Assembly (NCBI GenBank): GCA_026388275.1
Contig: JAPLKB010000008.1
Coordinates: 22,007-86,006, forward strand
Direction of reading: 5' to 3'
Origin: Pseudomonadota bacterium
GTDB lineage: Bacteria; Desulfobacterota; Syntrophorhabdia; Syntrophorhabdales; Syntrophorhabdaceae
DNA: 64,000 nt
Part shown: positions 8,574-16,262 of the stretch, piece by piece
How positions within the stretch are numbered: the first letter of the stretch is position 1
How the letters are laid out: the number at the start of each line of letters is the position of its first letter
The notes under the pieces: model-generated
Databases searched by the model: none
Told to the model about the DNA's origin: nothing
Seen by the model: only the letters and a program-made list of their open reading frames with translations
Position numbers and translations under genes: made by a program

Positions 8574-9002
8574 GGGATATCCTTTCGTTAGTAAATAATT
8601 TTGGTGATTTCAAGATGAACCACCTGATAAAAAAAGCGTTGAACAATAAATTGCCAAAATCCTATTCCTTTACATGTTTTTTGTCAACAAAGATTAGGCT
8701 TCCTTATAATTTTTGCGTATGGTTTTAAGAAGCCTGGGAGTACCCTATTCTTCGGCAATTTACTGATTTAGTTTGTTATTTTATGCAAAAAGCCCCATAT
8801 TCCCCAACACAGTTGGCAACATGCGGGTAGGAGCTGTGAAAAAATGACTTATACCAATTCGCCTTCAATCATATAACTTCTTTAACTCCTCATCATTCTC
8901 ATAGATGTGCAATAACACCTTTTACCATTCAATATTATATTCACAAAATACGGTGCCTTTTTTACGACTGATTCAAATGTCAAAGGCTTACCCTAATATT
9001 AC
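8574..9002. other. AT-rich gap, no gene recognised
   Basis: About 430 bp between yaiI and the duplicated regulatory block that begins near 9003. I see no credible reading frame, no known RNA motif and no strong terminator. The sequence resembles eroded intergenic DNA. Confidence 0.4.
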
Positions 9003-9087
9003 ATAAACTGTCGTGTTTATCCTACAGACATTGTCAAAGATATCCTACATACAAAATAAATAAAATGTATTACAGCGTTATATCTTT
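9003..9087 (+). promoter_or_regulatory. Upstream regulatory block, copy A
   Basis: This stretch is nearly identical to 63253-63337 (offset 54,250). It contains two direct TATCCTACA boxes (9018-9026 and 9040-9048) separated by CATTGTCAAAGA-type sequence. Both copies end in a riboswitch-like element, so the block probably contains the promoter and an activator site. A TTGTCA hexamer at 9031-9036 could be part of the -35 region. Confidence 0.6.
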
Positions 9088-9167
9088 CTGATAAAGCCAA
9101 TTCGGCGACGACGGGACGGGAAGCCACGGGTTTTTGATGGCAGATGGCCGGGTTGCTTTGTATTGGA
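9088..9167 (+). ncRNA. GEMM-type (cyclic-di-GMP-I class) riboswitch, copy A
   Basis: Shows the GEMM core order: CTGATAAAGCC, a small stem capped by GCGA (a GNRA loop), GGGACGGGAAGCC with ACGGGTTT following, then GGCCGGGTTGCT closing the second helix. Known GEMM-I RNAs bind c-di-GMP or, in some Geobacter relatives, cGAMP. The first stem is shorter and less well paired than in copy B. It lies about 150 bp upstream of the LamG surface-protein gene on the same strand, so ligand control of that gene is likely. Confidence 0.62.
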
Positions 9168-9319
9168 AATAGGATGTGGGCTTTTTCCTCCATGAGAGAT
9201 GTTGCTTTCTGTAAAGAGGGACCTTATCGGGGCTACATTCGTGGGAAGAGATTCCCAAAACCATTTTTAACCGTGGTGGCCAAGGCTGCCGCATAATTTA
9301 GGGTAAAAGGAGAAATCTC

Positions 9320-10111
9320 GTGAAAAAGACAATGGGTATTATGATATGTGCGGGTTTGCTGCTTTTAGGGACCGGGATGGCTTACGCCGATATAAAGACC
9401 GGTCTGATAGCTGACTATCAGTTTAACGGCAACGCCTTTGATACCGCAGGCAGTAATAACGGCACGGTTTATAATGCCGCCCTGACTGCTGACCGGTTCG
9501 GCAACGCCAATGGTGCTTACTACTTCAATGGTGGTTCCTCAATATCCGGAGGAGGATCATATATAGGACTTGACCATAATTTTAATTTCGTCAGCATGGG
9601 GGATTTAACCTTCTCGGCTTGGGTCAAACCTGCAGCTGACGGCGGCTTTATTTTCCATCAAGCCAACGGGGGTCAACTTTATCTGGCAAACGCGAGCATG
9701 ACCGCCCATCTGGCCAATGGCGGCTGGTATTCGGCCGCAAACCCTGTCCCTTTCGCGCAAGATACATGGGTCAACCTCACCGGGGTCTATAAAGCCCGGA
9801 ATCAAAACGAATTATGGGTAAATGGCAATCTTGTCGATACAATAAGTTTGGCTGACAGTAACCTGTTCGATGTCTATTGGAGTGATTATTTTTACGCTGG
9901 TTTTGGGGCTTATCGTGAATCATGGTATTCCGACAGTTTACAGGGTGCATTCACTGGAACCATCGATGATTTCCGGATATACAACCGCGCCCTGACACAG
10001 GGGGATATCCAAGAGTTAGCCGCCAACAACGTCCCACTTCCCGGAGCCGTCTGGCTCCTGGGATCCGGTCTCCTGGGGCTGGTTGCCAGAAGGAAACTTA
10101 AAAAAAGTTAA
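9320..10111 (+). CDS. Secreted LamG-domain protein with VPLPG (PEP-CTERM-like) sorting tail
   Basis: A 263-residue exported protein. Residues 1-23 form a signal peptide ending MAYA. The body is a single concanavalin/LamG-like beta-sandwich (GLIADYQFNGNAFDTAG start, WVKPAADGGFIFHQ, and IDDFRIYNRALTQGDIQEL near the end, the classic LamG closing motif). The last 26 residues, beginning VPLPGAVWLLGSGLLG and ending in a basic run, are an exosortase-type sorting signal of the VPxPA/PEP-CTERM class. The GTG start has AAAGGAG seven bases upstream. No exosortase gene is in the window. The riboswitch upstream suggests expression follows the biofilm/motility state. Confidence 0.88.
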   Translation: MKKTMGIMICAGLLLLGTGMAYADIKTGLIADYQFNGNAFDTAGSNNGTVYNAALTADRFGNANGAYYFNGGSSISGGGSYIGLDHNFNFVSMGDLTFSAWVKPAADGGFIFHQANGGQLYLANASMTAHLANGGWYSAANPVPFAQDTWVNLTGVYKARNQNELWVNGNLVDTISLADSNLFDVYWSDYFYAGFGAYRESWYSDSLQGAFTGTIDDFRIYNRALTQGDIQELAANNVPLPGAVWLLGSGLLGLVARRKLKKS

Positions 10112-10124
10112 CCATTATTAACTC

Positions 10125-10545
10125 CGAGGGGAAATACTTAGGAGAAATATAGGATGTCCCCTAAGTATTTCCCAATCCCTGAAAGAAGGATATCCTTTCA
10201 GGCGCAGACATTAACATCTCAAGCGTGTTCCCTTCACCTTCCAACTTCCGGAGAGAGTAAAACCCGCCAGTTTTAAGAACCTTATTTTTACCTTTCTGTA
10301 CTACATAAAATACATTTATAAATAGTTTTCCATGCTTACATTCACAGTGAATGTAAAATTTACTCAATTATCCAAACTAAAGCCTGTATTGGTTTTACAG
10401 AAAATTCCTGTTTTGCACCAACTGTTGGTGCAATGTTGTAGACAATGTGTCTACAAAATCTAATTTTAAAAAATTATGACTGTTCATTTTGCTTCCCACC
10501 ATCCGTTTAATGGAAATATTGAAGGATATTCCCCACCCTCTTTCT
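10125..10545. repeat. Palindrome-rich repeat unit 1
   Basis: First of two tandem, diverged units of about 460 bp. It holds inverted repeats at 10129-10142/10160-10173 (14-bp arms), 10178-10185/10195-10202, 10336-10345/10347-10356, 10413-10422/10424-10433 and 10436-10444/10448-10456. Between them lie blocks shared with unit 2, such as AGCCTGTATTG and GTTTAATGGAAATATTGAAG. A minus-strand 68-codon frame here has no counterpart in unit 2, so coding is unlikely. The unit starts directly after the LamG gene. Confidence 0.75.
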
Positions 10546-10579
10546 GGTAAAACAAAATCTGAAGTCTGAAACTCTCTCG

Positions 10580-11001
10580 GATAAAATGGTTCTCACTGTG
10601 AGAACCATTTCTTAAATCTCCGGAAAATCAATATAGACGGCGTATTGCGCGCTATGGCTGTTAAAATGGTTTTTTAAATTCAGGGGACCTGTCCTCAGGT
10701 GCTTTCCCGGTTCCAGGGACAGGAAACTAACCGATTTAAGGAACCTTCTTTTTTGCCTTTTGCACTCCAGAATAAACATTTTAAAATAAGTTTTCATACT
10801 TTCTTGCACGTTGCAAGAAAACTATACCTAATTGTCTAAATCATAGCCTGTATTGAATTTACGGAGATTTTAAATAAGTTAGCAACAGTTGCTAACAATG
10901 TTTCAGACACAGTGTCTGCAAAATTCCATTTTTGAAGGTTTATGACTTATTATTTTACTTTCCGCTATCTGTTTAATGGAAATATTGAAGGGCATCCCAC
11001 G
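10580..11001. repeat. Palindrome-rich repeat unit 2
   Basis: Second tandem unit. Its perfect inverted repeats are at 10584-10596/10598-10610 (13-bp arms), 10800-10808/10812-10820, 10878-10886/10888-10896 and 10904-10910/10912-10918. They occupy the same relative positions as those of unit 1 (offset 455-467) but have unrelated arm sequences. Symmetry is kept while sequence changes, which points to selection on structure. No gene is supported in this 422-bp stretch. Confidence 0.75.
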
Positions 11002-11083
11002 TCCCCTCCTAAACAAGTAACTTTATCTTCGGGTTCATGGTTTTAATCCGGTTTCATTTGTTGACTTCATCGCCCAGTAAAGT

Positions 11084-11326
11084 TCAACGGGAAGTCCGCT
11101 TTTTGGCTGATCCAATGGGACGAGTTGTTCGCTCTCCTATCTGTTTCTTGAGATTATCAATACTAATAGTCGGGGCATTTATTTCAGCTTCCTTGGCCTT
11201 TCTTAAACAGCGAAGGTCCTCGTAGTTATGGAGTTCTTCCTGGACTTTCAGGAATTCTTCATAGGGAATTATTGCATATTCTTTTTTCCCTTCCTTTTTT
11301 ATGATTTGGGCATTTAGGGTAACCAT
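11084..11326 (-). CDS. Antitoxin of a RelE/ParE-type toxin-antitoxin pair (Phd/RelB-like)
   Basis: An 80-residue protein with an N-terminal DNA-binding/dimerisation-type segment (MVTLNAQIIKKEGKKEYAIIPYEEFLKVQEEL), a middle acidic helix, and a basic C-terminal tail expected to wrap the toxin. It lies 15 bp downstream of the toxin gene on the same strand. Known antitoxins of this size repress their own operon and neutralise the RNase-like toxin. The order toxin-then-antitoxin is the less common arrangement (as in higBA). Confidence 0.75.
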   Translation of the reverse strand: MVTLNAQIIKKEGKKEYAIIPYEEFLKVQEELHNYEDLRCLRKAKEAEINAPTISIDNLKKQIGERTTRPIGSAKKRTSR

Positions 11327-11341
11327 TTTTTAGCCTCCATT

Positions 11342-11590
11342 TTATCGGTATGCTTCTCGGCGATGTCGAATGCGATAAATAATGATTGCATCTCCTTCGA
11401 TTTCAAATAGAACTCTGTACTCCCCAACGCGTAATCTATATTCAGGTGTCGAATCGGTAAGTTGTTTCACGTCTCCACTTAGATTATCGCTCATTTCTTC
11501 AATTTTTGCAACGATCCGAGCCTGTGTCCTGGAAGGAACAGCCTTTATATCTTTGACCGCCCGCGGCTTGAACTCTATGCTATATTTCAT
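11342..11590 (-). CDS. RelE/ParE family toxin
   Basis: An 82-residue basic protein with the RelE fold pattern: KYSIEFKPRAVKDIKAVPSR at the N-terminus, a helical hairpin (IVAKIEEMSDNL), then YRLRVGEYRVLFEIEGDAIIIYRIRHRREAYR. The Arg/His-rich last strand is typical of RelE-type ribosome-dependent mRNA interferases; the arginine in EYRVLFEI and the terminal HRREAYR fit the catalytic region. It is the first gene of the pair. Whether it acts as a RelE nuclease or a ParE gyrase poison cannot be decided from sequence alone. Confidence 0.85.
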   Translation of the reverse strand: MKYSIEFKPRAVKDIKAVPSRTQARIVAKIEEMSDNLSGDVKQLTDSTPEYRLRVGEYRVLFEIEGDAIIIYRIRHRREAYR

Positions 11591-11654
11591 CTTTCCTCAT
11601 ATGCGAAAACAAAAATCAGCTGCGGTTGCAAGACGTTCGCTATGCTTACCTGCT

Positions 11655-11738
11655 GGGCAAACATCAAGATTTTATATCCTCATCGTATTTCAACATTTCA
11701 AGGGCGTCCCCTTCGCCTTCCCAAGGGGGCGTGGAACG
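11655..11738 (-). pseudogene. Gene fragment with a GEGDALEML peptide
   Basis: Directly after the FRG-gene stop, a minus-strand stretch encodes PPWEGEGDALEMLKYDED before a stop. A closely similar peptide (LEGEGNTLEMLMSAPE) is encoded near 10190-10250 and a DNA relative occurs near 63150-63200. These look like scattered remnants of one gene or repeat family. No complete copy is seen. Confidence 0.35.
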
Positions 11739-12839
11739 CTATTCACTAAACATCTTCTCTCTAAGCTCCTCACATGCTCCGTCTAAGCCAGGAAACATCG
11801 AACCCGCCGTAATTCCCATGTAGGCGAGTTCCTGCATGACACTATTCCGTTCCGAAGCTGGAATGTCAATAGCAGTAAGATAACTGGATTCTTTTTGGAT
11901 TTCCTTTTCCCTTATATATGACTCAATATCATCGATGTTTGTTACGGTAGTGGCAGCTTGTTGGGGGATTAGTCTTTCGTTTTCAATTGCGAGGAACTCC
12001 ATGACGGACAGATGAAGACCTGCAATGTTTAACATTACCAACTGGCCCCAGTGGCTTTTCCATTGCTCCTGGTTAAAAACATATACTCTTACAAATTCTT
12101 CGATTTTGTTGGTCTTGGGTAAACCCCTGAAAGCAAAGAACGCCGCCACGTATGGTGAGTAAGTCCAATCCAGTAATGGAGTTGGGTAGCCGTGATGTTG
12201 AACAAGATTCAGAAATGCTCCGTTCTCATTTGGTATTTCAAGATTGAAAACATGTGACGTTTTTGCGCTTAAGTGTCGATGTAATAGAGGAACGTCATTA
12301 GATAGAAAGCGAGAGAGATCATACCTGCCTTTTCTGTGAAAAGCTGTTCTTAGTTTCCAGGGCTTTCGTTGGCCCCGGAAAAGGTTTCTTTGGCCTAACA
12401 TTGTGGAGACAAACGTCTTGTATTGCTCCCAAGTTCTGACATCTCCTTTGATGTCCGAGACGGTAGAAAATGTTTTCTTAACTATGTCGCTCTTTACAGT
12501 AGTACCCAGATTGGTTTTTGCCGTCAAGTGAAGTTCGTTTTCTTTGAAACAGATGTCTACAGTCGCTTCAGTGGAGTGATTAACGCCTGGATACAAGCTT
12601 TGAATCTCGGTCCAGGCAGTGGTTAAGCCAGTTCGAGGATCTATGGGAGCGGTAAAGGCTTTAAACGAGGTGTCGGTTTCTTTGTCAGGCGTCTCGAAGA
12701 ATCCCGCAGAAGATGGCAAAGCCTTATTGTCGGGCAGCACAAACGCTACGCCCCCATACCTCTCTCCAAGGTCATCGATATTTGCAATAATATGACCCTC
12801 AATGTCTCCGCCTATCCTCCCTATCCATTGCCCCTTCAA
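11739..12839 (-). CDS. FRG-domain protein
   Basis: A 366-residue cytoplasmic protein. The central region contains the FRG domain named for its FRGQ motif: NLFRGQRKPWKLRTAFHR, then LVQHHGYPTPLLDWTYSPY and AAFFAF. The Arg-Gly and the HHG-PT-LDWT block are the conserved features of the family, whose fold has been proposed to resemble ADP-ribosyltransferases. About 140 N-terminal residues form a separate beta-rich region (GRIGGDIEGHIIANIDDLGERYGG), possibly a sensing module. FRG proteins are enriched in accessory and defence islands, which suits its position beside a toxin-antitoxin pair. Its target is unknown. Confidence 0.8.
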   Translation of the reverse strand: MKGQWIGRIGGDIEGHIIANIDDLGERYGGVAFVLPDNKALPSSAGFFETPDKETDTSFKAFTAPIDPRTGLTTAWTEIQSLYPGVNHSTEATVDICFKENELHLTAKTNLGTTVKSDIVKKTFSTVSDIKGDVRTWEQYKTFVSTMLGQRNLFRGQRKPWKLRTAFHRKGRYDLSRFLSNDVPLLHRHLSAKTSHVFNLEIPNENGAFLNLVQHHGYPTPLLDWTYSPYVAAFFAFRGLPKTNKIEEFVRVYVFNQEQWKSHWGQLVMLNIAGLHLSVMEFLAIENERLIPQQAATTVTNIDDIESYIREKEIQKESSYLTAIDIPASERNSVMQELAYMGITAGSMFPGLDGACEELREKMFSE

Positions 12840-12990
12840 TGTTCACTCCTTACATGAGACATAATTATCGATATTACCAATGTTCAATTAATTATTCAAT
12901 ATAATTAATGAAATTAAAGAACTTTTCATATAATCTCCTAACCGGATAACGCTACAATTCAGATGATTATCAATAGATGGGCAACTCCGA

Positions 12991-13152
12991 ATGATCATTA
13001 TACCACCAGGATTATTAACTGGATTTGATTTTTTCGGAGACTCTGTAAATTCAACATCTCTATATAACGGTTTTAGCTGGTATGACGGTGTTTGCAAAGG
13101 GAACTATCGAGACATTCTTAATATGGTGAATATCTTTCAATACCAATTCTGA
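12991..13152 (+). CDS. Possible 53-residue small protein
   Basis: A short plus-strand frame starting ATGATCATT encodes MIIIPPGLLTGFDFFGDS... and ends ...VNIFQYQF. There is no convincing ribosome site and I recognise no family. It lies alone between the FRG gene and a hairpin element. It may be a fragment of a larger lost gene rather than a working protein. Confidence 0.22.
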   Translation: MIIIPPGLLTGFDFFGDSVNSTSLYNGFSWYDGVCKGNYRDILNMVNIFQYQF

Positions 13153-13402
13153 TTCATTTATATAAAGACACCTGTCTTTTTATTGCCGAATTCACATATG
13201 CATGACAGAAGCTTATGTGAATTCGGCTTGGTGTGGGCAGCGGCATGGAAGAAATGTTTCAGATGTGGATGAGATGCAAGTCTTGCTGACCGGAAACTAT
13301 ACTTTATGTATGTTGGAGGGCGCAAGGCGCAGCAGATCGCCGCAGATGGACATTTCAATCATGCCGCTGACCTACTAAAGGGAAAACCAAGAAAAGACAA
13401 AA
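13153..13402. repeat. Hairpin-led dispersed element, copy A
   Basis: Starts with a 14-bp perfect inverted repeat (GCCGAATTCACATA at 13183-13196, its complement at 13212-13225) followed by GTGGGCAGCGGCATGGAAG and a tail encoding, out of any intact gene, DGHFNHAADLLKGKPRK. The same order, with a different but still paired stem and a related tail (GHGHCNHVVAQTKRKPGK), occurs at 50767-51100. It is probably an old repeat or gene relic. Confidence 0.5.
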
Positions 13403-14980
13403 TTATTGAGCTTTTATAAAATCCCACGGCAGCATTTCGTCGTTACCCCTTTCCCGCAAAGCATAAAAGTTCAGATTAATGGCGCTGTCCTTCATAATCC
13501 TGCTTAAGCTCACATTGTCTGCAAACTTCAGAATAACATCCTTCAATCTTCTGTCGCCCCTGGCAAGCACAGCCTGGATAAAGCTGTACTTCACGGACTC
13601 ATGGGTAAAATATGTGTTGTCAACCTTGCCTAAAGCACTCTTTAACCGGTTTATCTTGTCTTTCAATTCATTCATATCATCCATGGGAAGCCGCTGAAAA
13701 GGGGTGGAAGGCTTCGGCACAAAGGGGCTTGCATGGACGGTAACGCTGCCGACAAAACCTCTCTTCGCCCCTTCTTTAACCATTACATGCTTCACGTGCT
13801 TAACAAGCTCCACAATACCGTCAACGTCTTCTGCTGTCTCACCAGGCAGGCCGATCATAAAATACAGTTTCAGATTGAAGGGCTTAATTTTAAGTATGGC
13901 GCTTAATTTATCGTAAATCTCCTGATCCGATAAAGGCTTACCGATAACAACCCTCAACCTTTCCGTGCCTGCCTCAATTCCGAAGGTCAACGTCTTAATC
14001 TCATCCTGCATAAGCTCTATAATTGAAAGCGGAATTTCATCAAGCCTCAGTGACGGAAAATGCACGCGCTTGCCTTCGCGCATAAGCGCGGCAGTGATTT
14101 CCTCAAGTTGAGGATGGAACGAAACTCCTCCTCCGATAATACCAACATCCTCTATATCGGTTTTGAGCGGGAGGATTTTATCACAGACAAAACGATAAGA
14201 GTTCCCCAAAAGGCAGAACGGGCATTTCGATGGACAGCCACGCGTTCCCTCCACAAGGAACATCCCGGAGAATTCAGTTTTATCGGCAATAATTGCTGAT
14301 GTCCCGAGGGTTTTACCTTTGTATCTGTTTATCTTTACAGTAAAATCCTTTGGAGCAAAAGACCCGATTGTGCCGTCTTCCCGATATGAAACCTTTAGTC
14401 CTGCCGGATTATAGACCCAATCAAACCCGCTCAGCTCATCAATTACCTCGTCCCTGTCTTTGCCTATTGTTTCCCTGTACTTCTCCAGAAAATCCGGAAC
14501 GGTTGACTCGATGTCACCCATGATAAAGAGGTCAACAAAACTGTGGATGGGTTCCGGATTTGAAATCACACAGATACCCCCGGCAACAATGATGGGATCA
14601 TCTTTTTTTCTTTCTGCAGAATGCACGGGTATGGAAGAAAAACGTAGAATCTTCGGGATGTTTATAAAATCCATTTCAAAGGATATTGTGAAAAATATGC
14701 ACTTAAAAGACTTGAGCGGCCTTCCGCTCTCTATTGATATGCATTCACCGTTTTCTTCGAGAAAGCACCTCTCGCAGACAACGTCATCATAACTATTCAG
14801 CGTTTTATACAGTATATGGGCGGCGAGATTGGACATGCCTATATAGTACGTGTTCGGAAATACCACGCACACAGGGATTTTGCCGCCCCATTTTTTTACT
14901 ATTGTCCCGCTTTCAGATGCAAGAAACTCTTTGCGTCCTGCACCCTGCTTTTTCAATTGATTGGACAACACACGCCGCAT
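13403..14980 (-). CDS. Radical SAM protein of the B12-binding-domain type
   Basis: A 525-residue cytoplasmic Fe-S protein. The N-terminal third resembles the cobalamin-binding-like domain of this superfamily (VCVVFPNTYYIGMSNLAAHIL, IIVAGGICVISNPEPI, MGDIEST). The radical SAM cluster motif is CPSKCPFC in GTRGCPSKCPFCLLGNSYRF, which should bind a 4Fe-4S cluster and S-adenosylmethionine. Further family blocks are LTFGIEAGTERLRVVIGKPL and LYFMIGLPGETAEDVDGI. The substrate is unknown. It follows ftsZ on the same strand with a repeat-filled gap of about 115 bp, so shared transcription is possible but not shown. No good ribosome site precedes the ATG. Confidence 0.85.
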   Translation of the reverse strand: MRRVLSNQLKKQGAGRKEFLASESGTIVKKWGGKIPVCVVFPNTYYIGMSNLAAHILYKTLNSYDDVVCERCFLEENGECISIESGRPLKSFKCIFFTISFEMDFINIPKILRFSSIPVHSAERKKDDPIIVAGGICVISNPEPIHSFVDLFIMGDIESTVPDFLEKYRETIGKDRDEVIDELSGFDWVYNPAGLKVSYREDGTIGSFAPKDFTVKINRYKGKTLGTSAIIADKTEFSGMFLVEGTRGCPSKCPFCLLGNSYRFVCDKILPLKTDIEDVGIIGGGVSFHPQLEEITAALMREGKRVHFPSLRLDEIPLSIIELMQDEIKTLTFGIEAGTERLRVVIGKPLSDQEIYDKLSAILKIKPFNLKLYFMIGLPGETAEDVDGIVELVKHVKHVMVKEGAKRGFVGSVTVHASPFVPKPSTPFQRLPMDDMNELKDKINRLKSALGKVDNTYFTHESVKYSFIQAVLARGDRRLKDVILKFADNVSLSRIMKDSAINLNFYALRERGNDEMLPWDFIKAQ

Positions 14981-15024
14981 GATTCATGCCAGGTGTTTAA
15001 CAGACATAAGTACTCTACATTCTA

Positions 15025-15095
15025 TACTGTCCACCATTCACTATTCACTCTGTTCACTGTTCACTATTCACTGTTCACTATTCACTGTCCACTAA
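15025..15095. repeat. Tandem heptamers (TTCACTR type)
   Basis: The gap between ftsZ and the radical SAM gene is filled with repeated TTCACTA and TTCACTG units (about nine, imperfect). The same units recur at 20075-20145 between murB and murC, with single units in other gaps of this cluster. They are intergenic here, and no structure or protein site is obvious. Confidence 0.75.
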
Positions 15096-16250
15096 TTAAT
15101 CTGCCTGTTTCCTCAAAAAAGTAGGAATATCGTACCTGTCGTCGTCAATATCAATCATATCGCTTTTCATCTTTATTTCTTTGTAGTCTATAGCAACTTT
15201 TTTCTTCATAAAGGGAGGCAGGTCTTCATTGTCAAAAAGCCTGCTTTTGTTGAGCATATCGCTTGTATCCTCGTCCACAACAACCTTTTCTTCAAAACCG
15301 GTGGCAATGACCGTTATCCTCATAGCACTTTCCATGGTCTCATCATAGACAAGTCCCCATATGATCTTTGCTTCATCATGAGACTGTTCCTGAATTAGTG
15401 AGGAGGCTTCATGTACCTCATGGAGAGTCATGTCTTTATTGCCTGTTACGTTTATCAATACCCCCCTTGCTCCGTGAATTGAAATATCTTCAAGAAGCGG
15501 GCTTGATATGGCTTTCTGGGCTGCATCCCTTGCCCTGTTTTCGCCTGAGGCTTCCCCGATGCCCATTATTGCCATCCCTCGTTCGCTCATAATAGTTTTA
15601 ACATCCGCAAAATCTACAACTACATGGCCTGACCCTACAATCAAATCTGATATACTTCTTACAGCATTGAGGAGCACTTCGTCTGCCTTGAAAAAAGCCT
15701 CCATGATAGTCATGTGCTTGCCGCCGATAGACAGGAGTCTCTGATTAGGTATGGTAATGAGAGAATCAACCCTGGTTTTTAACTGGATTATCCCGTTTTC
15801 TGCCTGTCTCATCCTGTCTTTGCCTTCAAAGGCAAAAGGCTTTGTTGTAATTGCTACTGTTAAGGCGCCCAGTTCTTTTGAAATCTCCGCAATTACTGAA
15901 GATGCACCTGTTCCGGTTCCACCTCCAAGCCCGCATGTTATAAAGACCATATCAGCGCCCTTCAGGTGCTCGATAATTTTTTCCGTGTCTTCGAGCGCTG
16001 CCTTTCTGCCGACTTCCGGGTCAGCACCTGCACCGAGCCCCCTGGTTAATTTGCCTCCTATCTGTATCTTAACACCGGCTTTGCATGTGCTCAGGGACTT
16101 GACATCCGTATTGACTCCGATAAATTCAACACCTGGAACACCCGCGTCCACCATGTTGTTTAAAGCATTACATCCGCCTCCACCAACCCCTATAACCTTT
16201 AATTTTGCTGAAAAACCGTTATCCTCATCAATATAAAAGACTCTGCTCAC
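15096..16250 (-). CDS. ftsZ: Cell division GTPase FtsZ
   Basis: Tubulin-like GTPase that polymerises into the cytokinetic ring under the inner membrane. The 384-residue protein shows KVIGVGGGGCNALNNM and GVNTD near the start, the tubulin signature GGGTGTG inside ITCGLGGGTGTGAS, and the T7-loop region NVDFADVKTIM-like VVDFADVKTIMSERG. After a variable linker it ends in the conserved tail DIPTFLRKQAD, which binds FtsA and other partners. It is last in the dcw cluster, 12 bp after ftsA. Complete and unremarkable. Confidence 0.98.
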   Translation of the reverse strand: MSRVFYIDEDNGFSAKLKVIGVGGGGCNALNNMVDAGVPGVEFIGVNTDVKSLSTCKAGVKIQIGGKLTRGLGAGADPEVGRKAALEDTEKIIEHLKGADMVFITCGLGGGTGTGASSVIAEISKELGALTVAITTKPFAFEGKDRMRQAENGIIQLKTRVDSLITIPNQRLLSIGGKHMTIMEAFFKADEVLLNAVRSISDLIVGSGHVVVDFADVKTIMSERGMAIMGIGEASGENRARDAAQKAISSPLLEDISIHGARGVLINVTGNKDMTLHEVHEASSLIQEQSHDEAKIIWGLVYDETMESAMRITVIATGFEEKVVVDEDTSDMLNKSRLFDNEDLPPFMKKKVAIDYKEIKMKSDMIDIDDDRYDIPTFLRKQAD

Positions 16251-16262
16251 AATAACACCTCC

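Noticed and set aside
9070..9294. Minus-strand 74-codon ORF
   Set aside because: It lies opposite the riboswitch-like region; composition does not suggest a protein.
10161..10367. Minus-strand 68-codon ORF in repeat unit 1
   Set aside because: The homologous unit 2 does not keep the frame, and the conserved features are palindromes rather than codons.
10612..10809. Minus-strand 65-codon ORF in repeat unit 2
   Set aside because: Not preserved as a protein in unit 1; it looks like chance coding across a structured repeat.
15025..15095. CRISPR-like array of short repeats
   Set aside because: Units are only seven bases long with no unique spacers, so it is a simple heptamer repeat.
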